DNA of 64,000 bases from Debaryomyces hansenii CBS767. Its lineage: Eukaryota > Ascomycota > Pichiomycetes > Serinales > Debaryomycetaceae. The position numbers were made by a program, and so were the translations under genes. Below are positions 9,479 to 18,067 of this stretch, one piece after another; position 1 is the stretch's first letter, and every line of letters begins with the position of its first letter. The DNA lies in assembly GCF_000006445.2 (NCBI RefSeq), contig NC_006045.2:682001-746000 (forward strand). Direction: 5' to 3'. The notes below the pieces were generated by a model. That model was given only the letters and a program-made list of their open reading frames with translations. It had not been told where the DNA came from and ran no database searches.

Positions 9479-9734
9479 AAAAGAATATTCTTCGAAAATT
9501 TAAATTTTAGAACATCATCAACTATTTTAATTGAATCGGTTAATTCAGTAAACGAATAAACTAATTTCTTCTTTGGCAGAGTATTACTATTTGATACTAA
9601 AAGCTTGCTTAATTAGATCTAACTTTAATAAAATCGGATTCTAGTGAATAATTTTGAATTATATCACATTTTTCAACCAATATTGCTTATACTGATACGA
9701 GATTATTGAATAATTTCCATACTTATATCATAAA

Positions 9735-10553
9735 ATGAGTGACTTAGAACAGCAACAGCAGCAAGAGCATGATCACCACTTCGTTGTAAATCGCGAAGGG
9801 TCTAAGAGTGAAGCAAGTACACACCATAAAGACAATAATATTACTGAAATTGTTGCGGATGGAGAATATATCCAATTTGGTAACGAAAGGTATCGTCGTG
9901 ATGAGTTGGTTGAAGCATTCGGTGGTACCATGAATCCTGGTTTAGGACCACCACCAAAGCACAACTTGGCTAACCCTGCACCATTAGGATTATCCGGTTT
10001 CGCGCTTACAACTTTCTTGCTTTCATTAATCAATGTCCAAGCCAGAGGTGTCACCATTCCAAACATTGTTGTTGGATTAGCATTTTTTTACGGGGGTGCT
10101 GCACAATTAGTTGCCGGTATGTTTGAAATTGCTTCGGGAAACACCTTTGGTGGTGTTGCGTTGAGTTCGTATGCTGGTTTCTGGGGTGGATGGGCTGCCC
10201 TTTATGTTGATAGTTTTGGAATTGCTTCAGCCTATGATGACGAAAGAGAATTTACTAATGCGGTTGGTATTTTCCTCGTGGGGTGGTTTATATTTACGTT
10301 CTTTTTGATGTTGATGACTTTGAAATCTACGGTGGCGTTTTTCTCGATCTTCTTCTTCCTCTCGATTACATTCTTACTATTGGCTATTGCCGAGTTTAAA
10401 ACTGACGGGGTTGCAGTTCAGAAAGCTGGTGGGGTATTTGGTCTTCTTACAGCATTTGCTGCTTGGTATAATGCGTATGCTGGTATCGCCAACAGTCAAA
10501 ACAGTTACATTACTGTCAAGGCTATTCATTTGCCTGATTTGCAAGCCAGATAA
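9735..10553 (+). CDS. Acetate/ammonium transporter, Ato/Ady2 (GPR1/FUN34/YaaH) family
   Basis: Six-helix plasma-membrane protein of the family that includes Ady2/Ato1-3 and Gpr1, linked to acetate-proton import and ammonium export. The 272 residues are typical. The Gln/His-rich cytosolic N-terminus is followed by the family signature NPAPLGLSGFA (80-90) at the start of helix 1. Further helices follow, including FFYGGAAQLVAGMFEIASGN, where the family's pore residues lie. It faces a long upstream region with Mig1-like sites and a TATA box, consistent with carbon-source control. A DIP5-type permease lies next on the same strand. Which Ato paralogue this is cannot be decided from sequence alone. 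Confidence 0.93.
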   Translation: MSDLEQQQQQEHDHHFVVNREGSKSEASTHHKDNNITEIVADGEYIQFGNERYRRDELVEAFGGTMNPGLGPPPKHNLANPAPLGLSGFALTTFLLSLINVQARGVTIPNIVVGLAFFYGGAAQLVAGMFEIASGNTFGGVALSSYAGFWGGWAALYVDSFGIASAYDDEREFTNAVGIFLVGWFIFTFFLMLMTLKSTVAFFSIFFFLSITFLLLAIAEFKTDGVAVQKAGGVFGLLTAFAAWYNAYAGIANSQNSYITVKAIHLPDLQAR

Positions 10554-11042
10554 TTGCTGGTCACTCATCTGTGTTTGACTTTATTTAATCTAACGTGACA
10601 GACGTCTGATGGCACTGTCATCGAGTTTATGCGTTCATGAATGTCTATTTATAATATTATATATTTATTAAATACATGATACTAAATCTGTTGAACATTA
10701 TTGTTTGTATAAGTTTGCGGCGATCTCACCTATAGCCAATTTGAACTATTTCGTAATCGTATGCTCCGCTTTCACTCCAAATTGCTTGCGCGGTAGCTAT
10801 TGTGAGTCCGGGGTTCATGTAATTTTCTCGACACGGGTATCTATTTCTTTCTGTTTCCAATTCAATACGGCAATTTCCCCAGGATTACCGTTAGACACTT
10901 ACGTCGTGATCACCATCTTTTAGTACTACAAAAATAAGCCTAGTAGCAATGCCCCTAATCGATCCGGCATAGTAGAGAAGAAAAAAAAACTATTAAGCTC
11001 ATCACCTGAAAATTTTATAATCTAACTGACCCCGGCCCCACA

Positions 11043-11324
11043 TTAGTGTCGACAATCGACTTCGAATGCGTATCCATGGAATCTGCTTGACGTGGTCGGC
11101 GAATCTGTAATTGTGGTGCTATGCCCACTTGACTTTTGCCAGTATTTTTTCATTTTGCTAGGCAAATTGAAGGCCAGCTGTGCGATTGCCGTGCATAAAT
11201 TCCGATACTTGGGGAAATATTCCTGCACTCTAGACGATTGTACGGATTCCGCCCTAACTAAGGTTGTTATCGAGTCATGCACCGCTAAGGCATTTTTTAC
11301 GTGAACAATATTCTTGGCTTTCAT
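11043..11324 (-). CDS. Dubious small ORF, 93 codons, in the DIP5 promoter
   Basis: An ATG-initiated frame beginning MKAKNIVHVKN and ending with TAA, divergent from DIP5. It has no transmembrane segment, signal peptide or recognisable motif, and its codon use looks random (it includes CTG, GTG and CGG). Its length is close to what chance allows in this less AT-rich gap. I list it because it starts with ATG and is closed, but it is more likely non-coding. Confidence 0.12.
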   Translation of the reverse strand: MKAKNIVHVKNALAVHDSITTLVRAESVQSSRVQEYFPKYRNLCTAIAQLAFNLPSKMKKYWQKSSGHSTTITDSPTTSSRFHGYAFEVDCRH

Positions 11325-11383
11325 TATCTTTGTACCAAAAAAAAAAATTATGGTCGATAGATAACGCTGTCAAATGAAAAATG

Positions 11384-11391
11384 TATAAATA
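11384..11391 (+). promoter_or_regulatory. TATA box of DIP5
   Basis: TATAAATA, 57 bases before the ATG, inside the block CAAATGAAAAATGTATAAAT (11371-11390). Nearly the same block recurs before the pseudogene at 13427-13448, so the promoter was duplicated along with the gene. Confidence 0.5.
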
Positions 11392-11447
11392 ATAAAATAA
11401 ATCTTAAATTTTTAATTTTCTATAGAATTAGTATTTGTAGACAAGCT

Positions 11448-13178
11448 ATGATTGATACAGAGAAAAATGCAGGAAGTGAAGTAACATCAGTGTTATCAAG
11501 ACATACAGACGAGTACAACTTGCTGATTGCTCGTTCCAATCCAACATCTCAATTTACTGATCATGGGCACCAATTAAAGAAAGGGCTTGATGCCAGACAC
11601 GTTACCATGATTGCTATTGGTGGTGCTTTGGGTACAGGTTTATTAATTGGTACGGGTTCAGCTTTAAGGACTGCGGGGCCAGCATCGATTCTTATTGCGT
11701 ATAGTGCAATTGGGATGGTTGTGTATATGGTTATGTGCGGATTGGGTGAAGTCGCAACTTTTGTTCCATTAGCAGATGGGTTTACTGGTTATTGTAATAG
11801 ATATGTCGATCCAGCGTTGGGATTTGCTTGTGGATACGTCTATTTAATCAAATATTTGATTTTACCAGCTAATCAATTGGTGGCTGGGTCGTTAACTGTT
11901 CAATATTGGATATCAAAGGATACAGTAAACCCTGGTGTATGGATTACAATTTTGTTAGTTGTTATTGTGGCCGTTAATGTTTTGGGAGTCAGATTCTTCG
12001 GTGAAATCGAATTTTGGTTGTCAAGTATCAAGGTGGTAACATGTCTTGGTTTAATTATACTTTTGTTAGTCATTGCATTAGGAGGAGGCCCAACACATGA
12101 CAGATTAGGTTTCAGATACTGGAAAGACCCTGGTGCTTTCATACACTACGTGAACGAAGACAAAAACTTAAATATCACTGGGGATAAGGGTAGATTTGTT
12201 GCTTTTATTGCTGTGCTTGTTTCTGCGGTTTTTGCGTACACAGGTACCGAATTGTGTGGTATTACCTTTGCTGAGTGTGCCAGACCTAGAAAGGCTATTC
12301 CAAATGCTATCAAAATGACTCTTTACCGTATTGTTCTTTTCTATATTTTGTCAATCTTGTTCTTGGGAATGTGTGTTGCTGCTAATGATCCATTATTAAT
12401 GTCTGCTAGTGGTTCAAATGCAAGTGCCTCCCCATTCGTTATTGCCATTAAGAACGCCAAAATTCCCGGTTTAGATCATGTTATCAATGCTTGTATCTTG
12501 TTATTTGTTTTATCTGCCGCTAACTCGGATATGTACATTTGTTCCCGTACTATTTATGGGTTATCTGTTGCTGGTTATGCACCTAAATTCTTTTCGAAGA
12601 CAAATAAAATGGGTGTTCCTTATTTTGGTGTTATGTTGAGTTTCTTATTCTGTTTGCTTGCATTTATGGCGGTGTCTTCTTCTTCACAGGAAGTCTTCAC
12701 TTACTTCGTCAACGTGGTCAGTATTACTGGTTTAATCACTTGGGCATGTATCTTAGTTATTCACATCCGTTTTATGAAAGCATGTAAAGCACAGGGTTTG
12801 AATAGAAAGAAGGATTTAGCATACAGATCACCATTACAACCTTATGGTTCATACGTCGCATTATTCGTTTGCGTTCTTGTTATTTTCATCAAAAATTTTA
12901 CTGCGTTTTTGGGTGATTCTTTCACATACAAGGAGTTTATAACTGGTTATATTGCATTACCGGTCTTTGTTATTATGTATATTGGTTTCAAATTATACCA
13001 TCGCACCAAGACCATCAAGCCTGAGGAAGTTGATTTAGATACTTATAGAGACGTCGTTGACACAGAGGAACAACAATTCGCGGACGCAGCAGCAGAGAAG
13101 GAAGCTTTAAGACAAGCTCAAGGTAATCCAAAGGATAAGGAATGGTACTACGATACTTTCATTGGCTGGTTGTTCTAA
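11448..13178 (+). CDS. DIP5: Dicarboxylic amino-acid permease (glutamate/aspartate), Dip5 type
   Basis: YAT-family amino-acid/proton symporter of the plasma membrane. The 576 residues form about 12 transmembrane segments. The protein follows yeast Dip5 closely: KKGLDARHVTMIAIGGALGTG at the first helix, RYVDPALGFACGY, LILPANQL, QYWISKDTVNPGVWITI, GGGPTHDRLGFRYWKDPGAF, then the C-terminus WYYDTFIGWLF. The cytosolic N-terminus (about 45 residues) and the acidic C-tail are likely sites of ubiquitin-dependent turnover, by analogy. The ATG at 11448 is first in frame, 57 bases after a TATA box. GATA-type sites upstream fit nitrogen regulation. A decayed copy follows 322 bases downstream. Confidence 0.93.
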   Translation: MIDTEKNAGSEVTSVLSRHTDEYNLLIARSNPTSQFTDHGHQLKKGLDARHVTMIAIGGALGTGLLIGTGSALRTAGPASILIAYSAIGMVVYMVMCGLGEVATFVPLADGFTGYCNRYVDPALGFACGYVYLIKYLILPANQLVAGSLTVQYWISKDTVNPGVWITILLVVIVAVNVLGVRFFGEIEFWLSSIKVVTCLGLIILLLVIALGGGPTHDRLGFRYWKDPGAFIHYVNEDKNLNITGDKGRFVAFIAVLVSAVFAYTGTELCGITFAECARPRKAIPNAIKMTLYRIVLFYILSILFLGMCVAANDPLLMSASGSNASASPFVIAIKNAKIPGLDHVINACILLFVLSAANSDMYICSRTIYGLSVAGYAPKFFSKTNKMGVPYFGVMLSFLFCLLAFMAVSSSSQEVFTYFVNVVSITGLITWACILVIHIRFMKACKAQGLNRKKDLAYRSPLQPYGSYVALFVCVLVIFIKNFTAFLGDSFTYKEFITGYIALPVFVIMYIGFKLYHRTKTIKPEEVDLDTYRDVVDTEEQQFADAAAEKEALRQAQGNPKDKEWYYDTFIGWLF

Positions 13179-13500
13179 TTCAAATTATATATGTTTTTAG
13201 ACGATAAATTAACATACATTTTAGACGAAGACTGTAGAAGCAACACTCTATTTTCGTTACCTAATAAATAAGCAACCCTGTACAAAATTTGATTGTTGAG
13301 TTCAGCCTTGTCTCTATTCGAAATAGTACCTTATCCTACAATATCCAACTGTGACAGTACTCGTACGATTCTTAGCTCATGCGGTATTGAAAAAAGCATT
13401 TCATCTTCTTCTATATTTCAACACGACAAATGAAAATATGTATAAATACCAAAGCTAATCTTTCGGTTCTGTTGTACACAGTGAAGTAAATTACTACGAT
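13179..13500. other. DIP5 3' flank and duplicated promoter of the pseudogene
   Basis: Between DIP5 and its decayed copy. The right end carries a close copy of the DIP5 core promoter, with TATAAATA at 13441-13448, 52 bases before the former ATG. I see nothing else. Confidence 0.6.
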
Positions 13501-14295
13501 ATGGACGAACCGAAGAAAATATAGGCAGTGATATTGCTTCTGTGTATACGTCACAGGTGACTTGCTAGTTCAACTTACTGCTTGCTGGTTCTCATAATAC
13601 AAACCCTGATATTAATGATGGTTATGAATTAAGAAAAGGACTAGATGCCATGTATGCTACTTCTTGATTTGCGATTGGTTTCTTGGTCTACATGGTTATG
13701 TGTGGTCTAGGTGAAGTTGCAAGCTAATAGATATGTCGATCCAGCATTGGGATTTGCTTGTGGGTATGTCTACTTGTTTAAATATTTGATTTTGCCTGCA
13801 AACCAATCATCTGTAGAAGTTTCTGATTATTTTGTTAATTTGGTCAGTTTAACCGGATTAATTTCCTAGGCTTGTATTTTGATTACCCATATCTAATAAG
13901 GCATATAAGGCTCAAGGAATCGATATACATGCAGATTTGAGATCACCATTTCAACCCTATGGAGCGTATTTTGCATTATCCCTTTGCGTCCTAGTTATCT
14001 TCATCAAAAGCTTCACAGTATTATTAGGGTTTCTTTTTCTTATAATATCTCTATCACTGGTTACATTATCTTGCCATTTTTTGCTGCAAGTATGTATGGT
14101 GCTTTCAAATCTAATCACCATACGAATCAGATTAGCTGCGACAAAATCGATTTAGAAACCCACAAAGATATTGTGGATGCCGAAGAAGAAAGGTACATGG
14201 CAGAGGAGGAAGAGGAGGAAGAGAAGAAAGATGACCAAGGTAATCCTAAGGATTTTGTATGGTTCTACTCAACCTTCTTTGGCTGGCTATTCTAA
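13501..14295 (+). pseudogene. Decayed tandem copy of the DIP5 permease
   Basis: Matches the upstream permease in order but is broken. The former ATG (13501) is followed by an in-frame stop at 13522-13524 and more stops and frame changes. Recognisable blocks are the start region, LRKGLDA, YMVMCGLGEVA, NRYVDPALGFACGYVYLFKY, then a jump of roughly 0.8 kb relative to the intact gene (parent about 11,880 to 12,680). After that come the LVSLTGLIS region, RSPFQPYGAYFAL and an intact C-terminal end FGWLF with stop at 14293-14295. The last 100 codons are still open in one frame (from 13984). The core promoter is still recognisable. It cannot encode a permease. Confidence 0.92.
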
Positions 14296-14536
14296 AACTA
14301 ATAGGCCGTTTTTAACATAATATAATATATCGAAAAGCATATTGCATAATGTTTAACTAATATAGATGTCTTTTGTTATTCAAAATATAACAAAGACAAG
14401 TAATATAAGCTTTAGAAGTCGTATCGTATGTACAGAACGTTTAACCTCGGGCATCGCATGTAGATTTCTTGACGTGCGAAGAAATTTAAAATACGAAGAT
14501 AGATAGGTACAATAGATCTAGCATAATCTATACAAC

Positions 14537-15589
14537 ATGAAGCCAACTATTGACGAAATAAACACGGATATAAATTCTCCGTGGTTTGAAGTACGCAACA
14601 CTACAACTGGAAGAGGATGTATTTCGAAATGTGAGATCCCAAAAGATACAATAATACATATAAGTAAAGCCTTAAGTTCAGCTATTTCACGTCCATTTAA
14701 GAAAGAAGTTTGTTCGTCATGCTTCAAATTTAGTGGAGGACAAACTCTCAAGTTCAGGATGGGTGTCCAACTCCTGTTATATTTTTGCTCGGAACAATGT
14801 TTGTCTGCATTTACTGAGGAGGACATCGATCAAATTTATCTTGATACTCTTTTAAATATTGAAAATTATTACAATAATGGATTAAAAAAGTCAGACGAAC
14901 CTGAATTAGCATTAAACGAAGAAGAATTTGATCAACAAATCATAGACGAATGGAAAAAAGTAAATGAATGGGAAGAGAAGATCGATAAAATGAAGGCATC
15001 AAAACGATTGAATAGTATTCCAAAGATTGGCGAATCGGAATATATAGAGACCAAATATATTGTTGGAATACTATTCCAAATGTATAAAGGTAAGCATAAA
15101 GAATTAAAATATTTTGGAAGTTTACAATCCAACGAGTTTGATAAGTTAAAGAAATATCCTCAATTATTACAATCATATACTAATATATATAAGTTTGTGA
15201 AGCTTACAGCACATACCCAACTTCAACCTTTAATAACAAGTGAATTGGTAAGGACAATTCTTGGTACCAATCTCACAAATGCATTTGGGATTTGGTCACA
15301 ACCCATTAATGATGCAGAAGAGAAAGATTATTTTGGTTTTGCCATTTATCCATCTGCATCCTTTTTTAACCATTCCTGTGATCCAAACTTAGTTAAGACG
15401 CGTGAAGGGGATACTCTATATTTCAGAGCATTAAAAGATATTGATCCAAACACAGAATTGTTCATAAGTTATGGGAATTACTCAAATGAAAATGTCCAGA
15501 TAAGACAAGAACAATTAAAAGAATGGTTTTTTAATTGTTTGTGTACAAAATGTATCACTGAGCTTGGAATGAAGCTTGAATGTAAATAA
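14537..15589 (+). CDS. SET6: SMYD-type SET-domain protein, Set6-like
   Basis: Putative lysine methyltransferase of the SET/MYND (SMYD) type. The 350 residues are similar to yeast Set6. The SET domain is split as in this class: an N-terminal portion with TTTGRGCISKCEI near residue 25, a zinc-binding insert beginning CSSCFKF with FCSEQC further on, then the catalytic half with FFNHSCDPN (NHSCDPN 278-284) and LFISYGNY. A Cys-rich post-SET end FNCLCTKC completes it. The MYND-like insert has only four obvious cysteines, so it is reduced. It could also be called Set5-like, but size and layout favour Set6. It is convergent with DRN1, 29 bases away. Confidence 0.75.
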   Translation: MKPTIDEINTDINSPWFEVRNTTTGRGCISKCEIPKDTIIHISKALSSAISRPFKKEVCSSCFKFSGGQTLKFRMGVQLLLYFCSEQCLSAFTEEDIDQIYLDTLLNIENYYNNGLKKSDEPELALNEEEFDQQIIDEWKKVNEWEEKIDKMKASKRLNSIPKIGESEYIETKYIVGILFQMYKGKHKELKYFGSLQSNEFDKLKKYPQLLQSYTNIYKFVKLTAHTQLQPLITSELVRTILGTNLTNAFGIWSQPINDAEEKDYFGFAIYPSASFFNHSCDPNLVKTREGDTLYFRALKDIDPNTELFISYGNYSNENVQIRQEQLKEWFFNCLCTKCITELGMKLECK

Positions 15590-15618
15590 GTAGCATAACT
15601 AGTAGACTATTTAGTAGA

Positions 15619-17127
15619 CTATTTAGTAAAATCGTATTCTTTGTAAAAATTTTTAAATTCTTCACATTCTTGTGTTTCTTTATATTTCGATTGCTGACAT
15701 TTATCCCAGTATGTTCTTTTTGGGCATTTCAAAGTATATGCGAGAACTCTTCTGGGAAATTGTAGATCAATGGCTTTAGATTCCTCGTTGAGTTGAGCAA
15801 TATAAACAGTTTTATCAGATTCATTATGACATATAGTGAATACGATATAATCCGAATTATTTAGTATTTCCAATAGCTTCGGGTCGTTGGTATCTTTAAA
15901 TTCTTCAAAATTTAGCTTCTGGTTTCTTTCAAAATTTTCATTATTTAGTTTACTCTTCTCTTCCAATGCCTTGGGAAAGGCTTCTATTAAATTTTCACCC
16001 ACTGGTAAAAACTGTACATGTTGATGTACATTGGTCTTACGGTTGATTTCGAAAAAGACAAGCTTTAAAAAGGGTTTTGAGATCGCAAATGCCTTCACTA
16101 ATGAATCTTGATATTTGATTATTTCTTGGTATATTGGAGACTCAATAACATTATCAGTCGTATTTCTTAATGTCGCCATATGTTCTATTGGGATAATGAT
16201 TGCATGTCCTGAAAATGGTAAGTTTTTAGATGGTCTAGTTAGAGGTCCCTTTGCAACTGTCATGTAGGTATATGAACCAATGGATATAATCATATGCGTC
16301 TCAACCTTTGGATTTGACAAACAAAAGAAACATTGATCAGGAGTGACTACCCTGGCCTTCTTTATGGGTGCGATATCCTTATCCACATCTTCTATAGGCC
16401 TCTTAGTAGGCTCAGGTGTATCTTCAATCTTGATGGTGAACGGATTTTCCGCCAATTGTGCCGGTGACACTTGCGTCAAATCATTAGCTATTTCAAACGC
16501 ATAAAACCATTTTTCCCCGCTTCCTTCTTGACCCAAACTGATAAACCTGGTGATGGTTTCATCATCCCACTTAAATGGTTCGTTTTCAAGATATCTTCCT
16601 CGCTCGTTTCCCACTGCAAAGTGATATCTGGGCTTGATTTTCTTAACAAGAGAATCGATCTTATTGTTAGCAACTAACAACAATTTGCGCTGCTTTGCAA
16701 TAGCATAAGGCCAGTTGTACGTTACCAAAATATCGATCTTACCCGCTCCTATCTCTTTTTCTATATTCTGCTGGATTTCTTCGGTTATTTCTGTTCCTGC
16801 TAAATAAGCGATCGTCAACCCCGATGCAAGTTTGAATTTGGTGAATGGAGCCTTCATATACGTCAAATTCGACTTAACATCTACTAGTCTACTTTCTGTA
16901 TCCCCTATCGGAACATTTTCACTGATACCATTGACCCCCTGCGTGAAAAATGCACTCTGTTGAATCTCATTGCTTGGTCTACTTGAGCCTGCCGGTAAGA
17001 CATCTCCTAATAACAATATCGCTTCGAACGGTCCAATCTTTTGATTCTGTAAATTGGCTTTCTCTATCACCTTATCCAATCCTTCAGGTGAAGGATTTAA
17101 TACCAAAAATTTGTGTTTATTCGACAT
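15619..17127 (-). CDS. DRN1: CwfJ-family debranching-associated splicing protein Drn1
   Basis: Homologue of yeast Drn1 (YGR093W), which binds the lariat-debranching enzyme Dbr1 and spliceosomes. The 502 residues match the family. The N-terminal part (1-230) is a metallophosphoesterase-like domain without evident catalytic residues, beginning FLVLNPSPEG and containing ILLLGDVL. The CwfJ C-terminal domain begins near residue 265 with the CFFCLSNP zinc/HIT-like segment, GHAIIIPIEHM, and later NVHQHVQFLPV, the HIT-like HxHxQ pattern. The C-terminal CwfJ part follows with the FPRRVLAY segment. It ends 29 bases from SET6, tail to tail. Confidence 0.88.
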   Translation of the reverse strand: MSNKHKFLVLNPSPEGLDKVIEKANLQNQKIGPFEAILLLGDVLPAGSSRPSNEIQQSAFFTQGVNGISENVPIGDTESRLVDVKSNLTYMKAPFTKFKLASGLTIAYLAGTEITEEIQQNIEKEIGAGKIDILVTYNWPYAIAKQRKLLLVANNKIDSLVKKIKPRYHFAVGNERGRYLENEPFKWDDETITRFISLGQEGSGEKWFYAFEIANDLTQVSPAQLAENPFTIKIEDTPEPTKRPIEDVDKDIAPIKKARVVTPDQCFFCLSNPKVETHMIISIGSYTYMTVAKGPLTRPSKNLPFSGHAIIIPIEHMATLRNTTDNVIESPIYQEIIKYQDSLVKAFAISKPFLKLVFFEINRKTNVHQHVQFLPVGENLIEAFPKALEEKSKLNNENFERNQKLNFEEFKDTNDPKLLEILNNSDYIVFTICHNESDKTVYIAQLNEESKAIDLQFPRRVLAYTLKCPKRTYWDKCQQSKYKETQECEEFKNFYKEYDFTK

Positions 17128-18067
17128 TTGCGCTAATGATTGACTTACCGTAACAAACTATCTACACCGATGCTCTTCTCATCTTTTTATATAATATTAT
17201 ATGCAGGAAAATACATATTTCTGAACATATAAAGATAGGCATAACTTCCTACCTTGCGGACGTCATTCTATCCCTATCATAGCAATGACTCTATCATAGT
17301 ATATCAAAGTCAGAACAATGCTACTATTTGCTGTTGCAGTTCTTCTTTCAATTTAGTGTTATCTCACGTTGTGTTAGAACTGATCGGCTACAATCTTTAG
17401 AAATTACTCTGTTTTTTGAATAATTCTAATAAAATTGGCTCCTCCTCCCTAATTTTCCCCAAACCCTCTTCTTTCAACTCCTCTTACTATTTGATATTTT
17501 AACCTTTACAATTACATCGACCCCACTTCTACGGTGAAGATATCAAAACCTATTAATTTAGTGAATAATAGACTGGCGTAATGTAAATTAGGAATATGGG
17601 GTAGATGAATATTACCTAAAACCCAAATTCTCACAATGCCGTATTCGTAATTCCGCTAAGGCAAGTATCGAAAATAAAATCTTTCACACTATTGTTTTGC
17701 GAAATATTGTTAGATAACCCACCTAATACGTCACGTATTTAGATACTAACATTATGATATAATATTACGGGAGTCAACAATCTCGTGTAGAAAGTTCTTG
17801 GACATATATGGGTGAAAAACGTAGGAGCATGTTCAGTTTATTAGATTGGCGCATTACCTAATTAGGTATATAGGAACAATAAGTTTATGAGCCTAAATTC
17901 TCAATCAAGTATAATTTGATTGCAGTAAGATAAGAGAGCGCCTTTCAAGATTGTGGTATGAATGAATCAGTATATATATGTACGCAAGTTCTGTAAATAT
18001 AATGAGGATATTAGATTGCAAGCAGTCTTAAACAGTGGTTTCGAGACTTTGAAAGCAACAATACAAG
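17128..18067. other. Intergenic: DRN1 and permease promoters
   Basis: 940 AT-rich bases between divergent genes. A consensus GATAAG site (17929-17934) lies 133 bases before the permease and fits nitrogen-catabolite control. Several looser GATA cores occur. No RNA gene or ORF that I can support. Confidence 0.55.
17929..17934 (+). promoter_or_regulatory. GATA-factor site upstream of the permease
   Basis: GATAAG, the core bound by Gln3/Gat1-type activators in yeasts, 133 bases upstream of the permease ATG. Inferred from motif and from the target class. Confidence 0.35.

Larger units (their letters stand above)
7846..9734. other. 1.9-kb gene-free, GC-rich block; promoter region of DBF2 and the Ato transporter
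   Basis: No convincing gene. Sixty-base rows I counted are 53% GC (8581-8640), 50% (8221-8280), 47% (9301-9360) and 45% (8881-8940). The 9481-9540 row just before the Ato gene is 22%, and a DBF2 coding row (7201-7260) is 30%. Short open frames occur on both strands at 8350-8990 but have overlapping, unfamiliar translations, mostly without an ATG start. Several short perfect dyads and repeated CGGACTT motifs are present. The last 270 bases are AT-rich and hold the TATA box and probable leader of the downstream transporter. Confidence 0.7.
10554..11447. other. Ato 3' flank and DIP5 promoter region
   Basis: About 0.9 kb without a convincing gene. It includes a 93-codon ATG-initiated frame on the minus strand at 11043-11324 that I cannot match to anything. 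GATA-type sites occur near 11325 (GATAA on the minus strand) and in AGATAACG at about 11360. A TATAAATA box lies at 11384-11391, 57 bases before the DIP5 ATG. The stretch 10,700-11,300 is less AT-rich than most gaps here. Confidence 0.5.

Noticed and set aside
7846..9734. Intact LTR retrotransposon or solo LTR as the source of the GC-rich block
   Set aside because: No paired TG...CA ends, no terminal repeats and no target-site duplication that I could find by eye.
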